Positions 46,054 through 55,233 of a DNA stretch of 64,000 bases are shown piece after piece. Each line of letters begins with the position of its first letter. Within the stretch, counting starts at the first letter, position 1. Both the position numbers and the translations under genes were made by a program. The stretch spans positions 7,669,501 to 7,733,500 of the forward strand of contig NZ_CP130630.1 of the NCBI RefSeq assembly GCF_030551255.1. The letters are read 5' to 3'. A model generated the notes under the pieces. That model saw nothing but the letters and a program-made list of their open reading frames with translations. It searched no databases and was not told where the DNA came from. This stretch comes from Streptomyces sp. NL15-2K (GTDB taxonomy: Bacteria > Actinomycetota > Actinomycetes > Streptomycetales > Streptomycetaceae).

Positions 46054-46692
46054 GTGAACATCAATGTGACGGAGATCATCGAAACGGATGCCGGTGCCGC
46101 CCGCATCACCTGGCACCGGGCCAAGAAGGCGCGGCTGGTGTTGGCGGTGAGCCACGGTGCCGGCGGCGGCATCGAGGCGCGGGACCTTCAGGCGCTCGCC
46201 GCCGTCCTGCCCGCCCACGGCGTCACCGTCGCCCGGGTGGAGCAGCCCTGGCGGGTGGCCGGGAAGAAGATGGCGCCCGCGCCGAAGACGCTGGACGTGG
46301 GCTGGCGGGGCATCCGGCCCGCGCTGGCCGAGGAGGGGCTGCCGGTGATCTCCGGCGGCCGCAGCGCCGGGGCCCGCGTCGCCTGCCGTACGGCCGCGGA
46401 ACTCGGCGCGCACGCGGTCCTCGCCCTCGCCTTCCCGCTGCACCCGCCCGGCAAGCCCGAGAAGTCCCGCGCCGAGGAACTGCTCGGGACCGGGGCGCCC
46501 ACCCTCGTCGTCCAGGGCGGCAACGACCCCTGGGGGAGGCCGGAGGAGTTTCCCGAGGGGGCGTACGAACTGCTCGAGGTGCCGTACGGCGATCATGGCT
46601 TCGCCGTGCCGAAGCGGGCGGACATCAGCCAGGAGCAGGCCCTGGCGATCATCACCGACGGGGTTGTGAGGTGGGCCGTGTCACTGGTGTAA
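46054..46692 (+). CDS. Small alpha/beta hydrolase (COG3571-like)
   Basis: A 212-residue hydrolase with the nucleophile in GGRSAGARVA, a likely catalytic Asp in GGNDPWGR and His in YGDHGFAVP. SHGAGGG supplies an oxyanion region. There is no signal peptide. GTG 46054 is preceded by GATACG with ~6 bases, so a leaderless promoter lies between the transposon end and the gene. Substrate unknown. Confidence 0.85.
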   Translation: MNINVTEIIETDAGAARITWHRAKKARLVLAVSHGAGGGIEARDLQALAAVLPAHGVTVARVEQPWRVAGKKMAPAPKTLDVGWRGIRPALAEEGLPVISGGRSAGARVACRTAAELGAHAVLALAFPLHPPGKPEKSRAEELLGTGAPTLVVQGGNDPWGRPEEFPEGAYELLEVPYGDHGFAVPKRADISQEQALAIITDGVVRWAVSLV

Positions 46693-46699
46693 CGGCTCG

Positions 46700-46725
46700 G
46701 GAATGTTGCGGACCGGGCCTTGGTT
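46700..46725 (+). promoter_or_regulatory. SigR-dependent autoregulatory promoter of sigR
   Basis: GGAAT (46700-46704) - 18 bases - GTT (46723-46725), the consensus used by SigR itself. In S. coelicolor the equivalent inducible promoter makes a longer, unstable SigR isoform. Confidence 0.85.
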
Positions 46726-47004
46726 GTGGCGGACAGAAGTGCTGCGAGAAACAGCACAGACGCCGTACGAGAGGAAGTCCGCCGCATGGGTTCGACCTTC
46801 TGCCCGCCCGCCTCCCGCCACCACCCCGTGGACGGGCTGCGCCCGGCGGAGTCTGATTCGAGCCGTAGCAGCCGCACTGACCTGGACTGGACGGTGCTGC
46901 ATGCGGCGAAGACCGCCCCTATTCGGGCGGCGGGCGGACCGGATCGTCGTCTATCCTCCGATTCTGGTGGGACCGGTCTCGGTTCCGCCCTGACACTGGA
47001 GGAG

Positions 47005-47685
47005 GTGGGTCCGGTCACTGGGACCGACGCAGGGACCGACAACGGCCAGGCGGAGCAGCCCGAGGGCCCGGGCAACAGTGAGTCGACCGCCGAGCGCAGC
47101 GCGCGCTTCGAGCGCGACGCGCTGGAGTTCCTCGACCAGATGTACTCGGCCGCGCTGCGCATGACGCGCAACCCGGCCGACGCCGAGGACCTGGTGCAGG
47201 AGACGTATGCCAAGGCGTACGCGTCCTTCCACCAGTTCCGCGAGGGCACCAACCTCAAGGCGTGGCTGTACCGGATCCTCACCAACACCTTCATCAACTC
47301 GTACCGCAAGAAGCAGCGTGAGCCCCAGCGCTCGGCGGCCGAGGAGATCGAGGACTGGCAGCTGGCACGTGCCGAGTCGCACATGTCGACGGGTCTGCGC
47401 TCCGCGGAGTCGCAGGCGCTCGACCACCTGCCCGACTCGGACGTGAAGGCAGCACTTCAGGCGATCCCCGAGGAATTCCGCATCGCCGTCTACCTCGCGG
47501 ATGTAGAGGGCTTTGCGTACAAGGAGATCGCGGACATCATGGGGACACCCATCGGTACGGTGATGTCCCGGCTGCACCGGGGCCGCCGTCAACTGCGCGG
47601 CATGCTCGAGGACTACGCCCGTGAGCGCGGACTGGTCCCGGCCGGCGCCGGAGAGTCGAACGAAGCGAAAGGCTCGGGCTCATGA
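47005..47685 (+). CDS. sigR: Thiol-stress ECF sigma factor SigR
   Basis: A 226-residue group 4 sigma factor controlling thiol homeostasis. Region 2 has [20 protein letters not shown], and region 4 has [20 protein letters not shown] followed by [20 protein letters not shown]. The start is GTG 47005 overlapping a GGAGGAG site. The frame stays open for >90 codons upstream; in-frame GTG 46828 or CTG 46837 would add 56-59 residues, matching the ~55-residue extension of the unstable isoform. rsrA follows with ATGA overlap. Confidence 0.96.
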
Positions 47686-47993
47686 GCTGCGGAGAGCCGC
47701 ACGAGACGGACTGCAGTGAGGTACTCGATCATCTGTACGAGTTTCTCGACAGTGAGATGCCGGACGTCGATCGCGACAAGTTCAAGCAGCACTTCCAGGA
47801 GTGCTCGCCGTGTCTGGAGAAGTACGGCCTGGAGCAGGCCGTGAAGAAGCTCGTCAAGCGGTGCTGCGGGCATGACGACGTGCCCAGCGACCTGCGCTCC
47901 AAGGTCCTGGGGCGGCTCGATCTGATCCGCTCCGGCCAGGCGGTGCCCGACCACGATGTGACGGCCGCACCGCCGACTCCGCAGGAGTCCTGA
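47682..47993 (+). CDS. rsrA: Redox-sensing anti-sigma factor RsrA
   Basis: A 103-residue zinc-binding anti-sigma factor. Cys3, Cys11, His37, Cys41, Cys44, Cys61 and Cys62 all sit at the positions known from S. coelicolor, including the HxxxCxxC motif in HFQECSPC. Disulfide formation releases zinc and SigR. ATG overlaps the sigR stop. Confidence 0.96.
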
Positions 47994-48097
47994 GCCCGTC
48001 ACCCGAACGTGCTAATCGGCGGGTCAACAGCCCGCACGCCCCCCTGCCGCCGTCCTAGGCTCCGGACCCGGACCAGGCATGGCCGGGGGAGGGCACG

Positions 48098-49429
48098 ATG
48101 GATGTTCCGGTACGGGCACGTGCGTACGTCTCCTGCGTCGTCGTCGGCGCGCTGATCTGTCTGTTACCGCTGCCGACCGTGCGAACGCCCTGGTGGGCGG
48201 TGCTGCTGCTCGCCGTGCTGTACGGCTGCTGCGAACAGGTCCCCGCCCGGTGGCGGTTCGCCGGAACCTTTTACCCCGTGCTGCTCGCCGCGGCCTTTCT
48301 GCTGCCGCCGTCCGCCGCCGCGCTGGTGCCCCTGCCGGGCGCCTTGCTGTCTCCCGTCGAGCAGCGACCGCGGTGGCTGCGCAGGCTCTGGCGGGCGGCC
48401 CAGCTCGCCGTCGCTGTGTGGGTGGCGGCACGGGTGCACGGGGCGCTGGGCGGCCGGGACGCCGTCGGCGCCTGCGACGTGCCGTACGCGCTCGGGGCGG
48501 CCGGAGTGGCGGTGCCGGCCTTCTGCCTGGTGCTGAGCGTGCTGGACGGGGGGATCCTCGCCGTAGCGGAACGGGTTCCGGTACGACGGGCCTGGCGGGG
48601 CTTGTTCCCGCGGTCGCTCGCGCCGATCGCCGTGCACGGCCTCGCCGGGATCATGATGGCCGTCCTGTGGCGGAGTCCGTACGGGCCGGTCGCCGCGTTG
48701 CTCGTGCTGCTGCCGATGTGCGTGTCGTGGTGGGCCTTCGCCCAGTACCACCGGGAGCGGGGGGCCCACCGGGCGACGATCCGGGCGCTCGTGCAGGCCG
48801 TCGACATCAAGGACGGGTACACGCGCGGGCACAGTGAGCGGGTCGGGCAGGCGTCGATGATGATCGCGCGCGAGCTGGGGATGTCCGACGAGCGGGTCGA
48901 GGTGCTGCGGTTCGCCGGGATTCTGCACGACGTGGGGAAGCTGGGGGTGCCCACGCGGTTGCTGCGCAAGGACGGGCCGTTGACGCCCGAGGAGCGGCGG
49001 GTGATCGAGCTGCATCCCGAGTACGGGCACGAGATGGTGCGGGGGATCTCCTTTCTCGGGGAGGCCCGGGCGGCCGTCCTGCATCACCACGAGCGGCTGG
49101 ACGGGAGCGGGTATCCGTACGGGCTGCGGGGCAGCCAGATTCCGGAGTCGGCGCGAGTGGTGGCCGTCGCGGACGCGTTCGACGCGATGACGTCCACGCG
49201 GTGCTACAGCCGGGCGCGTCCCGTCGACGTGGCCCTGCGGGAGCTGGAGCGGTGTGCGGGCGCCCAGTTCGACCCGATGATGGTGCGGGCGCTGGTGCGG
49301 GCGTTGAGCCGGCACGGATGGCATCCGGCGGTCACGGCGGACGACGTCCATCCACCCAGCACCGTCCCACCGGACGCACCCGTTTCCAGCCGGACACACC
49401 CGGACACCGTCGGCCGGAGCACACCATGA
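48098..49429 (+). CDS. HD-GYP domain membrane protein
   Basis: A 443-residue protein. The N-terminal ~220 residues hold about six transmembrane segments; then an HD-GYP phosphodiesterase domain has GHSERVG, ILHDVGKLG, HPEYGHEM, HHHERLDGSGYPYGLRG. All expected metal ligands are present, so hydrolysis of c-di-GMP or a related cyclic dinucleotide is likely. TAGGCT at 48055 may be its -10. ATG 48098 follows GGGGGAGGG. Confidence 0.88.
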   Translation: MDVPVRARAYVSCVVVGALICLLPLPTVRTPWWAVLLLAVLYGCCEQVPARWRFAGTFYPVLLAAAFLLPPSAAALVPLPGALLSPVEQRPRWLRRLWRAAQLAVAVWVAARVHGALGGRDAVGACDVPYALGAAGVAVPAFCLVLSVLDGGILAVAERVPVRRAWRGLFPRSLAPIAVHGLAGIMMAVLWRSPYGPVAALLVLLPMCVSWWAFAQYHRERGAHRATIRALVQAVDIKDGYTRGHSERVGQASMMIARELGMSDERVEVLRFAGILHDVGKLGVPTRLLRKDGPLTPEERRVIELHPEYGHEMVRGISFLGEARAAVLHHHERLDGSGYPYGLRGSQIPESARVVAVADAFDAMTSTRCYSRARPVDVALRELERCAGAQFDPMMVRALVRALSRHGWHPAVTADDVHPPSTVPPDAPVSSRTHPDTVGRSTP

Positions 49430-50673
49430 CGGCGCGGCCATCTCAGTCGATTCTCCGCCTCATCCACGCCTGCGCCGGCCTCCTCGCCGCCGGCTCCCTC
49501 ACCGCCACCCTCTGGACCGGCCTGGAGGAGCCCGGCATCGCCCTCGCGTTCGGCGTCCTGATCACCGTCGGTGAGCTCAGCCGGTGGACCGGCGCCCGGG
49601 TCCGGGAGGCCGCGCCGCTCGGGGCCGCGGGGGCGCTGTCGTACGCCCTCCTCGGGGAGGACGCCGGGCAGGCCACCCACCACGGCGTCCTCCAGGTCGT
49701 CACCGTCGTCCTCGCCGCCTCCCTCCTCGGATGCGTGCCCTACATCGGGCGGGGGCCGGGTCCCACCCTCGACCACCTCGCCCGGCGCCTGCTCACCGTC
49801 GGATTCGCCGCCGTGTGCTTCCAGCCGCTGTACAACCAGGGGACGTTCAGCGGCTGGGGCGGCCATGCCTACGCCCTGCTGCTGCTCGCGCTGCTCGCCC
49901 TCACCGCGCTGTGCGACGCCGCGCTCGCCGCGGCGCTCGCGCACGCCCGTACCCGGTGGCCCTTCGGTCCGCTGCTGCGGGACGAGCTGCGGGCGCTGCT
50001 GGGCATCGGGTCCGCCGTGTGCGCGACCGGGGCCGTGATGGCGCTCGCGGTCGCCGTCGTGGGGCTGTGGGCGCTGCCCGTCTTCTCGCTGCCCCTTCTG
50101 CTCACCCAGGTCTCCTTCCGCCGATACGCCGCCGTGCGGGCCACCTACCGGCAGACCATCGCCTCCCTGGCCCGGGCCACCGAGGTCGCCGGATACACCC
50201 CGGCCGGGCACGCCCGGCGCGTGGCCGCGCTCAGCCAGGCCGTGGGGCGGGACCTGGGGCTCACCGAGCCGGAGCTCATCGTGCTGGAGTACGCGGCCCT
50301 GATGCACGACATCGGGCAGCTGAGCCTCGTCGATCCCGTGCCGGCGGGGGCCACCGCCCAACTGCCCGTCGCCGAGCAGCGGCGCATCGCCCTGCTCGGC
50401 GGGGCCGTCGTCCGGCAGACCGGGGTCGACGCGGCGGTCGCCGTGGTCGTGGAGCGGCAGGCCGACCCCTGCGGGGAGCAGCCGGTCGCCGCGCGGATCG
50501 TACGGGCGGTGAACGCGTACGAGGAGAAGGCGCGGGACGCCGGGCCCGGCGGGCCCCTGAAGGCGCTGGAGGAGCTGCGCCTGGCGACGGGCGGCGAGTA
50601 CGCCCCGGAGGTCGTGGAGGCACTGGCCCGGGTACTCGCAAGAGACTGTCTGACCCTGCCCGGGGCTGGGTAA
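49426..50673 (+). CDS. Degenerate HD-domain membrane protein
   Basis: A 415-residue paralogue with ~six membrane segments and a C-terminal HD-like domain. MHDIGQLS keeps His-Asp but has Gln for the usual Lys, and the HHE and GYP parts are missing, so it is probably a non-catalytic partner or sensor. ATG 49426 overlaps the preceding stop (ATGA), implying equimolar expression with the active HD-GYP protein. Confidence 0.83.
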   Translation: MTARPSQSILRLIHACAGLLAAGSLTATLWTGLEEPGIALAFGVLITVGELSRWTGARVREAAPLGAAGALSYALLGEDAGQATHHGVLQVVTVVLAASLLGCVPYIGRGPGPTLDHLARRLLTVGFAAVCFQPLYNQGTFSGWGGHAYALLLLALLALTALCDAALAAALAHARTRWPFGPLLRDELRALLGIGSAVCATGAVMALAVAVVGLWALPVFSLPLLLTQVSFRRYAAVRATYRQTIASLARATEVAGYTPAGHARRVAALSQAVGRDLGLTEPELIVLEYAALMHDIGQLSLVDPVPAGATAQLPVAEQRRIALLGGAVVRQTGVDAAVAVVVERQADPCGEQPVAARIVRAVNAYEEKARDAGPGGPLKALEELRLATGGEYAPEVVEALARVLARDCLTLPGAG

Positions 50674-50777
50674 CCCATGGGTAATGAGCGCCCTTCCAGC
50701 CGTACATGGTTGGATGCGAGAAAGAGGGTGTCCGGGGGCACAGCCAGCCCACTCCACGGAACTGGCAGGCGGGAATC

Positions 50778-51758
50778 GTGAGGATCTTCGGCAAGGGACG
50801 GCACCGGCCCTCCGCCTCTTGGCGGCAGGCCACAGACCGCGCGTTCACGCTGATCGGCGACGGCCGGTACGAGGACGCGGGCGCGCTGCTGACGCGGGCC
50901 GCCGATCTGGAGCCCTGGCTGTCGGAGTCCTGGTTCAACCTCGCCCTGCTGCACAAGTTCCGGCACGACTGGGAGCAGGCCCGGGCGGCTGGTCTGCGTG
51001 CCGTGGCGCTGCTCGACCGGGAGACCGGCGCACCTGACTGGTGGAACGTCGGCATCGCGGCCACCGCGCTGCAGGACTGGCCGCTGGCGCGGCGGGCCTG
51101 GCAGGCGTACGGGCTGCGGGTGCCGGGCGGTGCCACCGCTTCGGGTGAGCCCGTGGGCATGGACCTCGGCAGTGCGGCCGTACGGCTGTCCCCGGAGGGG
51201 GAGGCCGAGGTGGTGTGGGGGCGGCGGCTCGACCCCGCCCGCATCGAGGTGCTGTCCATTCCCCTTCCCTCGTCCGGGCGGCGCTGGGGCGAGGTCGTGC
51301 TGCACGACGGCGTGCCGCACGGGGAGCGGACCACGGCCGCCGGGCACGCCTACCCGGTGTTCGACGAGATCGAGCTGTGGGCGCCTTCTCCCGTGCCGAC
51401 CTGGGTGGTCCTGCTGGAGGCCGCGACCGAGGCCGACCGGGACGCCCTGGAGCAGCTCGCGGCCGACGCCGGGTTCGCAGCCGAGGACTGGTCGTCGTCC
51501 GTGCGGCTGCTGTGCCGGATGTGCTCGGAGTCACGGATGCCGTCCGACGAGGGTGACGGCGAGCATCTCGACCCGCACGACCACAGTGAGCCGGGGCATC
51601 CCGGGCCGCTCGGGCATGTGACCGACGGGCAGTTGTGGGTGCCGGAGCGGGAGTGTGGCGTCGCCGCGCCCGCCTCACTCGTTCGGGGCTTGCTGGACGG
51701 ATGGGTCGCGGACAGCCCGGACTCCCGGGACTGGCGGGATCTGGAAGAGGTCTGCTGA
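50778..51758 (+). CDS. TPR-containing protein
   Basis: A 326-residue cytoplasmic protein. The first ~110 residues contain two to three tetratricopeptide units ([59 protein letters not shown]). The remainder is a beta-rich domain of unknown type with [10 protein letters not shown] and His/Asp-rich HLDPHDHSE, a possible metal site. GTG 50778 is used; longer in-frame starts have no ribosome binding site. Function unknown. Confidence 0.78.
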   Translation: MRIFGKGRHRPSASWRQATDRAFTLIGDGRYEDAGALLTRAADLEPWLSESWFNLALLHKFRHDWEQARAAGLRAVALLDRETGAPDWWNVGIAATALQDWPLARRAWQAYGLRVPGGATASGEPVGMDLGSAAVRLSPEGEAEVVWGRRLDPARIEVLSIPLPSSGRRWGEVVLHDGVPHGERTTAAGHAYPVFDEIELWAPSPVPTWVVLLEAATEADRDALEQLAADAGFAAEDWSSSVRLLCRMCSESRMPSDEGDGEHLDPHDHSEPGHPGPLGHVTDGQLWVPERECGVAAPASLVRGLLDGWVADSPDSRDWRDLEEVC

Positions 51759-51834
51759 ACATTCGCCGTACCCTGTATCAGCATCACACCCCCTCTCCGG
51801 TTCTTCGGTTTGTGCAGGAAGGCATACGTCGGTC

Positions 51835-52485
51835 ATGGCCCAGCAGGACACCGATCAGCAGCACGTGGGCGTGCTCCCCGCCGACGACGAGGGCTTCGTC
51901 GTCGACACGGAGGACTGCGAGGAGCGCGAGCAGGCGTACCGCGAGCGTGGCACCTCGCGGCCCATCACGGTCGTCGGGAACCCGGTGCTCCACAAGGAGT
52001 GCAAGGACGTCACCGAGTTCGGCGCGGAGCTCGACCAGCTGGTCGCGGACATGTTCGCCTCGCAGCGCACCGCCGAGGGCGTGGGCCTGGCCGCCAACCA
52101 GATCGGCGTCGACCTGAAGGTCTTCGTCTACGACTGCCAGGACGACGAGGGCCGGCGGCACGTGGGCGTCGTCTGCAACCCGAGGCTCGTCGACCTGCCG
52201 GCCGACAAGCGCCGGCTGGACGACAGCAACGAGGGCTGCCTGTCCGTGCCGACGGCGTACGCGGCGCTCGCCCGGCCGGACTACGCCGAGGTGACCGGGC
52301 AGGACGAGAAGGGCAACCCGATCAAGGTGCGCGGCACCGGTTACTTCGCTCGGTGTTTGCAGCACGAGACCGATCACCTCTACGGGTACCTCTACATCGA
52401 CCGGCTCTCCAAGCGCGAACGCAAGGACGCGCTGCGGCAGATGGCCGAGAACGAGCCTCGCTACCCCGTCGTCGCCAACGACTGA
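51835..52485 (+). CDS. def: Peptide deformylase
   Basis: A 216-residue metalloenzyme removing the N-formyl group from new proteins. All three motifs are present: [17 protein letters not shown] and the zinc/iron-binding QHETDHLYG (HExxH). An N-terminal extension of ~45 acidic residues is typical of some actinobacterial forms. ATG 51835 follows GGAAGG at 12 bases; TACCCT at ~51767 may be the -10. Confidence 0.94.
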   Translation: MAQQDTDQQHVGVLPADDEGFVVDTEDCEEREQAYRERGTSRPITVVGNPVLHKECKDVTEFGAELDQLVADMFASQRTAEGVGLAANQIGVDLKVFVYDCQDDEGRRHVGVVCNPRLVDLPADKRRLDDSNEGCLSVPTAYAALARPDYAEVTGQDEKGNPIKVRGTGYFARCLQHETDHLYGYLYIDRLSKRERKDALRQMAENEPRYPVVAND

Positions 52486-52773
52486 GGTTCCCCCCAGCCT
52501 CGTAACTTCCTTCCGTACGGCGTCTGCTCGGGAGTCCCTTCCCGAACGGGCGCCGTTCGTCTGTCCGTCGCACGTTCGATCGCTTTCGCTCGCTCAGTGA
52601 TCGGGAATCAGTCGCGCAGGGGGAGGTCTCGGCACTGTGAGGTAGTGAATGGAGCAAATCCGTTCCCAGATCGGTCAGTTGTGGTGCTGAATGGAAGTGC
52701 GGGGATACGCAACGGCGCACGCCCGGCACAGCGGGGGGCGTGCGGTAACTGGCGGCTGAGAGGGGTTTGTTTC
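52486..52773 (+). other. Gene-free region upstream of the epi-isozizaene synthase
   Basis: No credible gene. The only candidate signal is TTGTGG (52679-52684) and GATACG (52704-52709), 19 bases apart, which would give a ~60-base leader. A CGTACGGCG...CGCCGTTCG-like inverted repeat near 52513-52560 may terminate def. Confidence 0.5.
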
Positions 52774-53859
52774 GTGCATGCTCTCCCGTACAGCACCACA
52801 TCGACACCGACGGCGGTACCGGTCCCGCCATCGCTCTCTCTTCCGGTGATCGAAGCGGCGTTTCCCAGGCAACTCCACACGTATTGGCCAAGGCTCCAGG
52901 AGAAGACCCGCACCTGGCTACTGGAAAAACGGCTCATGCCGGCGGACAAGGTGGAGGAATATGCCGACGGCCTGTGCTACACCGACCTCATGGCGGGGTA
53001 CTACATCGGCGCCCCCGACGACGTCCTCCAGGCGATCGCGGACTACAGCGCGTGGTTCTTCGTCTGGGACGACCGGCATGACCGTGACATCGTGCACCGC
53101 CGTCCGGCCGCCTGGCGGCGGCTCAGGTTCCGGTTGCACGCGGCCCTGGACGCCCCGAGGAACCATCTGCACCACGAGGATCCCCTGGTCGCCGCGTTCG
53201 CGGACAGCATGGTGCGGCTGTACTCGTTCCTGCCGCAGACGTGGAACGCCCGGTTCGCCCGCCACTTCCACGAGGTGATCGAGGCATATGACAGGGAATT
53301 CCGCAACCGGACCGAAGGGATCGTCCCGACGGTCGAGGAATACCTCGCACTGCGCCGCCTCACCTTCGCGCACTGGATCTGGACCGATCTGCTGGAGCCG
53401 AGCGCGGGACGCGAACTCCCCGACGGCATACGAAAACACCCGGCATATCGGCGGGCGGCGCTGCTCAGCCAGGAATTCGCGGCCTGGTACAACGACCTCT
53501 GCTCGCTCCCCAAGGAAATCGCGGGCGACGAGGTGCACAATCTCGGAATCAGCCTCATCAAACACCAGGGAATGACTCTGGAAGAGGCGGTCACGGAGGT
53601 CCGGAAACGCATCGAGCACTGTATAGAGGAATTCCTCGTCGCCGAACGGGACGCCTTACGTCTCGCCGACGACTTCGAGGACGGCTCGGTCGGCGGAAAG
53701 GAACTCGCCGCCGCCGTACGGACCTGCGTCTGCAATATGCGGAACTGGTTCAGCACCGTCTACTGGTTCCACCACGAGTCCGGCCGGTACATGGTCGACA
53801 GCTGGGACGACCGGTCCACGCCCCCGTACGTCAACAACGAAGCGGCAGGTGAGAAATGA
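52774..53859 (+). CDS. eizS: Epi-isozizaene synthase (class I sesquiterpene cyclase)
   Basis: A 361-residue terpene cyclase converting farnesyl diphosphate to epi-isozizaene. The Mg-binding DDRHD begins at Asp99 and the NSE triad appears as NDLCSLPKE (Asn240, Ser244, Glu248), the same numbering as the S. coelicolor enzyme. The C-terminal [17 protein letters not shown] is also conserved. The start is GTG 52774 (VHALPYSTT). A P450 follows with ATGA overlap, giving the two-gene albaflavenone cluster. Confidence 0.96.
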   Translation: MHALPYSTTSTPTAVPVPPSLSLPVIEAAFPRQLHTYWPRLQEKTRTWLLEKRLMPADKVEEYADGLCYTDLMAGYYIGAPDDVLQAIADYSAWFFVWDDRHDRDIVHRRPAAWRRLRFRLHAALDAPRNHLHHEDPLVAAFADSMVRLYSFLPQTWNARFARHFHEVIEAYDREFRNRTEGIVPTVEEYLALRRLTFAHWIWTDLLEPSAGRELPDGIRKHPAYRRAALLSQEFAAWYNDLCSLPKEIAGDEVHNLGISLIKHQGMTLEEAVTEVRKRIEHCIEEFLVAERDALRLADDFEDGSVGGKELAAAVRTCVCNMRNWFSTVYWFHHESGRYMVDSWDDRSTPPYVNNEAAGEK

Positions 53860-55229
53860 CCGTCGAGTCCGTGCAGCCCGACGCCCCGGGAACAGGGGCA
53901 TCGGAACTGCGTGAACCGCCCCTCGCCGGCGGAGGAGTGCCGGGCCTCGGCCACGGCTGGAAGCTCTTCCGCGACCCGCTGGGCTTCCTGGCCGGGCTGC
54001 GCGACGACGGCGACCTGGTCCGGCTGCGGCTGGGCCCGAAGACGGTGTACGCCGTCACCGCGCCCGACCTCTGCGGCGCCCTGCTGACCAGCCCGGCGTA
54101 CGAGGTCGGCGGGCCGCTGTGGGACACCTTGGAGGTGCTGCTGGGCAAGGGGGTGGCGACCAGCAACGGTGCGCTGCACCGGCGTCAGCGGCAGACGATC
54201 CAGCCCTCGTTCCGCAAGGACGTCATCCACGAGTACGAGCGCGTCATGGTCGAGGAGTCGCTCGCCCTCGCCGCGCGCTGGCAGCCGGGGGACACGATCG
54301 ACGTCACCCGCGAGGCATTCCGCGTGGGCGTGCGCATGACGGCCCGGTGCTTCCTGCAGATCGAGAACAACGACGATCTGGCCGAGCGGCTGAGCACCTC
54401 CCTCGCCACGGTGTTCGGCGGCATGTACCGGCGCATGATCCTCTCCTTCGGCCCGCTCTACCGGCTGCCGCTGCCGTCCCACCGGGAATTCGACCGGGCA
54501 CTGGCCGAATTGCACAGGCTGGCCGACGAGGTCATCGCCGAACGCCGGGCCGCCGCCGTCAAGCCCGACGATTTGCTGACGGCCCTGCTGGAGGCAAAGG
54601 ACGAAAATGGTGAACCGGTCAACGAACAGGAGATCCACGACCAGGTCATAGCGATTCTCACCCCGGGCAGCGAAACCGTGGGGACCCAGTTGATGTGGAT
54701 CTTGCAATTGCTGGCCGAACATCCGGAACAGGCGGACCGGGTGAGGGAAGAGGTGCAATCGGTCGTGGGTGACGGGCCGGTCACATTCGGCGACCTCGGG
54801 AAGCTCACGCATACGAACAACGTCGTCTGGGAGGCGCTGCGCCTCCGACCCGCCGTATGGATTCTGACGCGGCGGGCCACGACCGAGAACGAACTCGGCG
54901 GGTATCGCATTCCGGCCGGTGCGGACATCGTCTACAGCCCGCTCGCCCTCCAGCGCGATCCGCGGTCCTACGACCACCCCCTCGACTTCGACCCGGACCG
55001 CTGGCTTCCGGAGCGTTCCGAGGACGTGCCGAAGTACGCGATGAGCCCCTTCAGCGCGGGCAACCGGAAATGCCCGGCCGACCACTTCTCGGTGGCTGGG
55101 CTCGGCATCCTCCTGGCGACCGTGATCCCGAAGTGGCGCTTCGAACGGCTGCCGGAGGCCGACGAATCGCCCCTGGTGGGGATCACGCTGCGACCGAAGC
55201 GGCTGCTGCTGAAGGCGGTGCCCAGGTGA
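53856..55229 (+). CDS. cyp170A: CYP170A-type cytochrome P450 (albaflavenone synthase)
   Basis: A 457-residue P450 that oxidises epi-isozizaene via albaflavenols to albaflavenone. The I-helix is [11 protein letters not shown] (no acidic residue before Thr), ExxR is WEALRLR, and the heme loop is [18 protein letters not shown]170A1 also makes farnesene from a hidden terpene-cyclase site; the Asp-rich [16 protein letters not shown] stretch is in the right region. Coupled to eizS by ATGA; convergent with nrdS, with four bases between. Confidence 0.93.
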   Translation: MTVESVQPDAPGTGASELREPPLAGGGVPGLGHGWKLFRDPLGFLAGLRDDGDLVRLRLGPKTVYAVTAPDLCGALLTSPAYEVGGPLWDTLEVLLGKGVATSNGALHRRQRQTIQPSFRKDVIHEYERVMVEESLALAARWQPGDTIDVTREAFRVGVRMTARCFLQIENNDDLAERLSTSLATVFGGMYRRMILSFGPLYRLPLPSHREFDRALAELHRLADEVIAERRAAAVKPDDLLTALLEAKDENGEPVNEQEIHDQVIAILTPGSETVGTQLMWILQLLAEHPEQADRVREEVQSVVGDGPVTFGDLGKLTHTNNVVWEALRLRPAVWILTRRATTENELGGYRIPAGADIVYSPLALQRDPRSYDHPLDFDPDRWLPERSEDVPKYAMSPFSAGNRKCPADHFSVAGLGILLATVIPKWRFERLPEADESPLVGITLRPKRLLLKAVPR

Positions 55230-55233
55230 CGGT

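Noticed and set aside
50772..50798. SigR promoter at the start of the TPR gene (GGAAT at 50772)
   Set aside because: No GTT at the right distance, and the site would place transcription inside the coding sequence.
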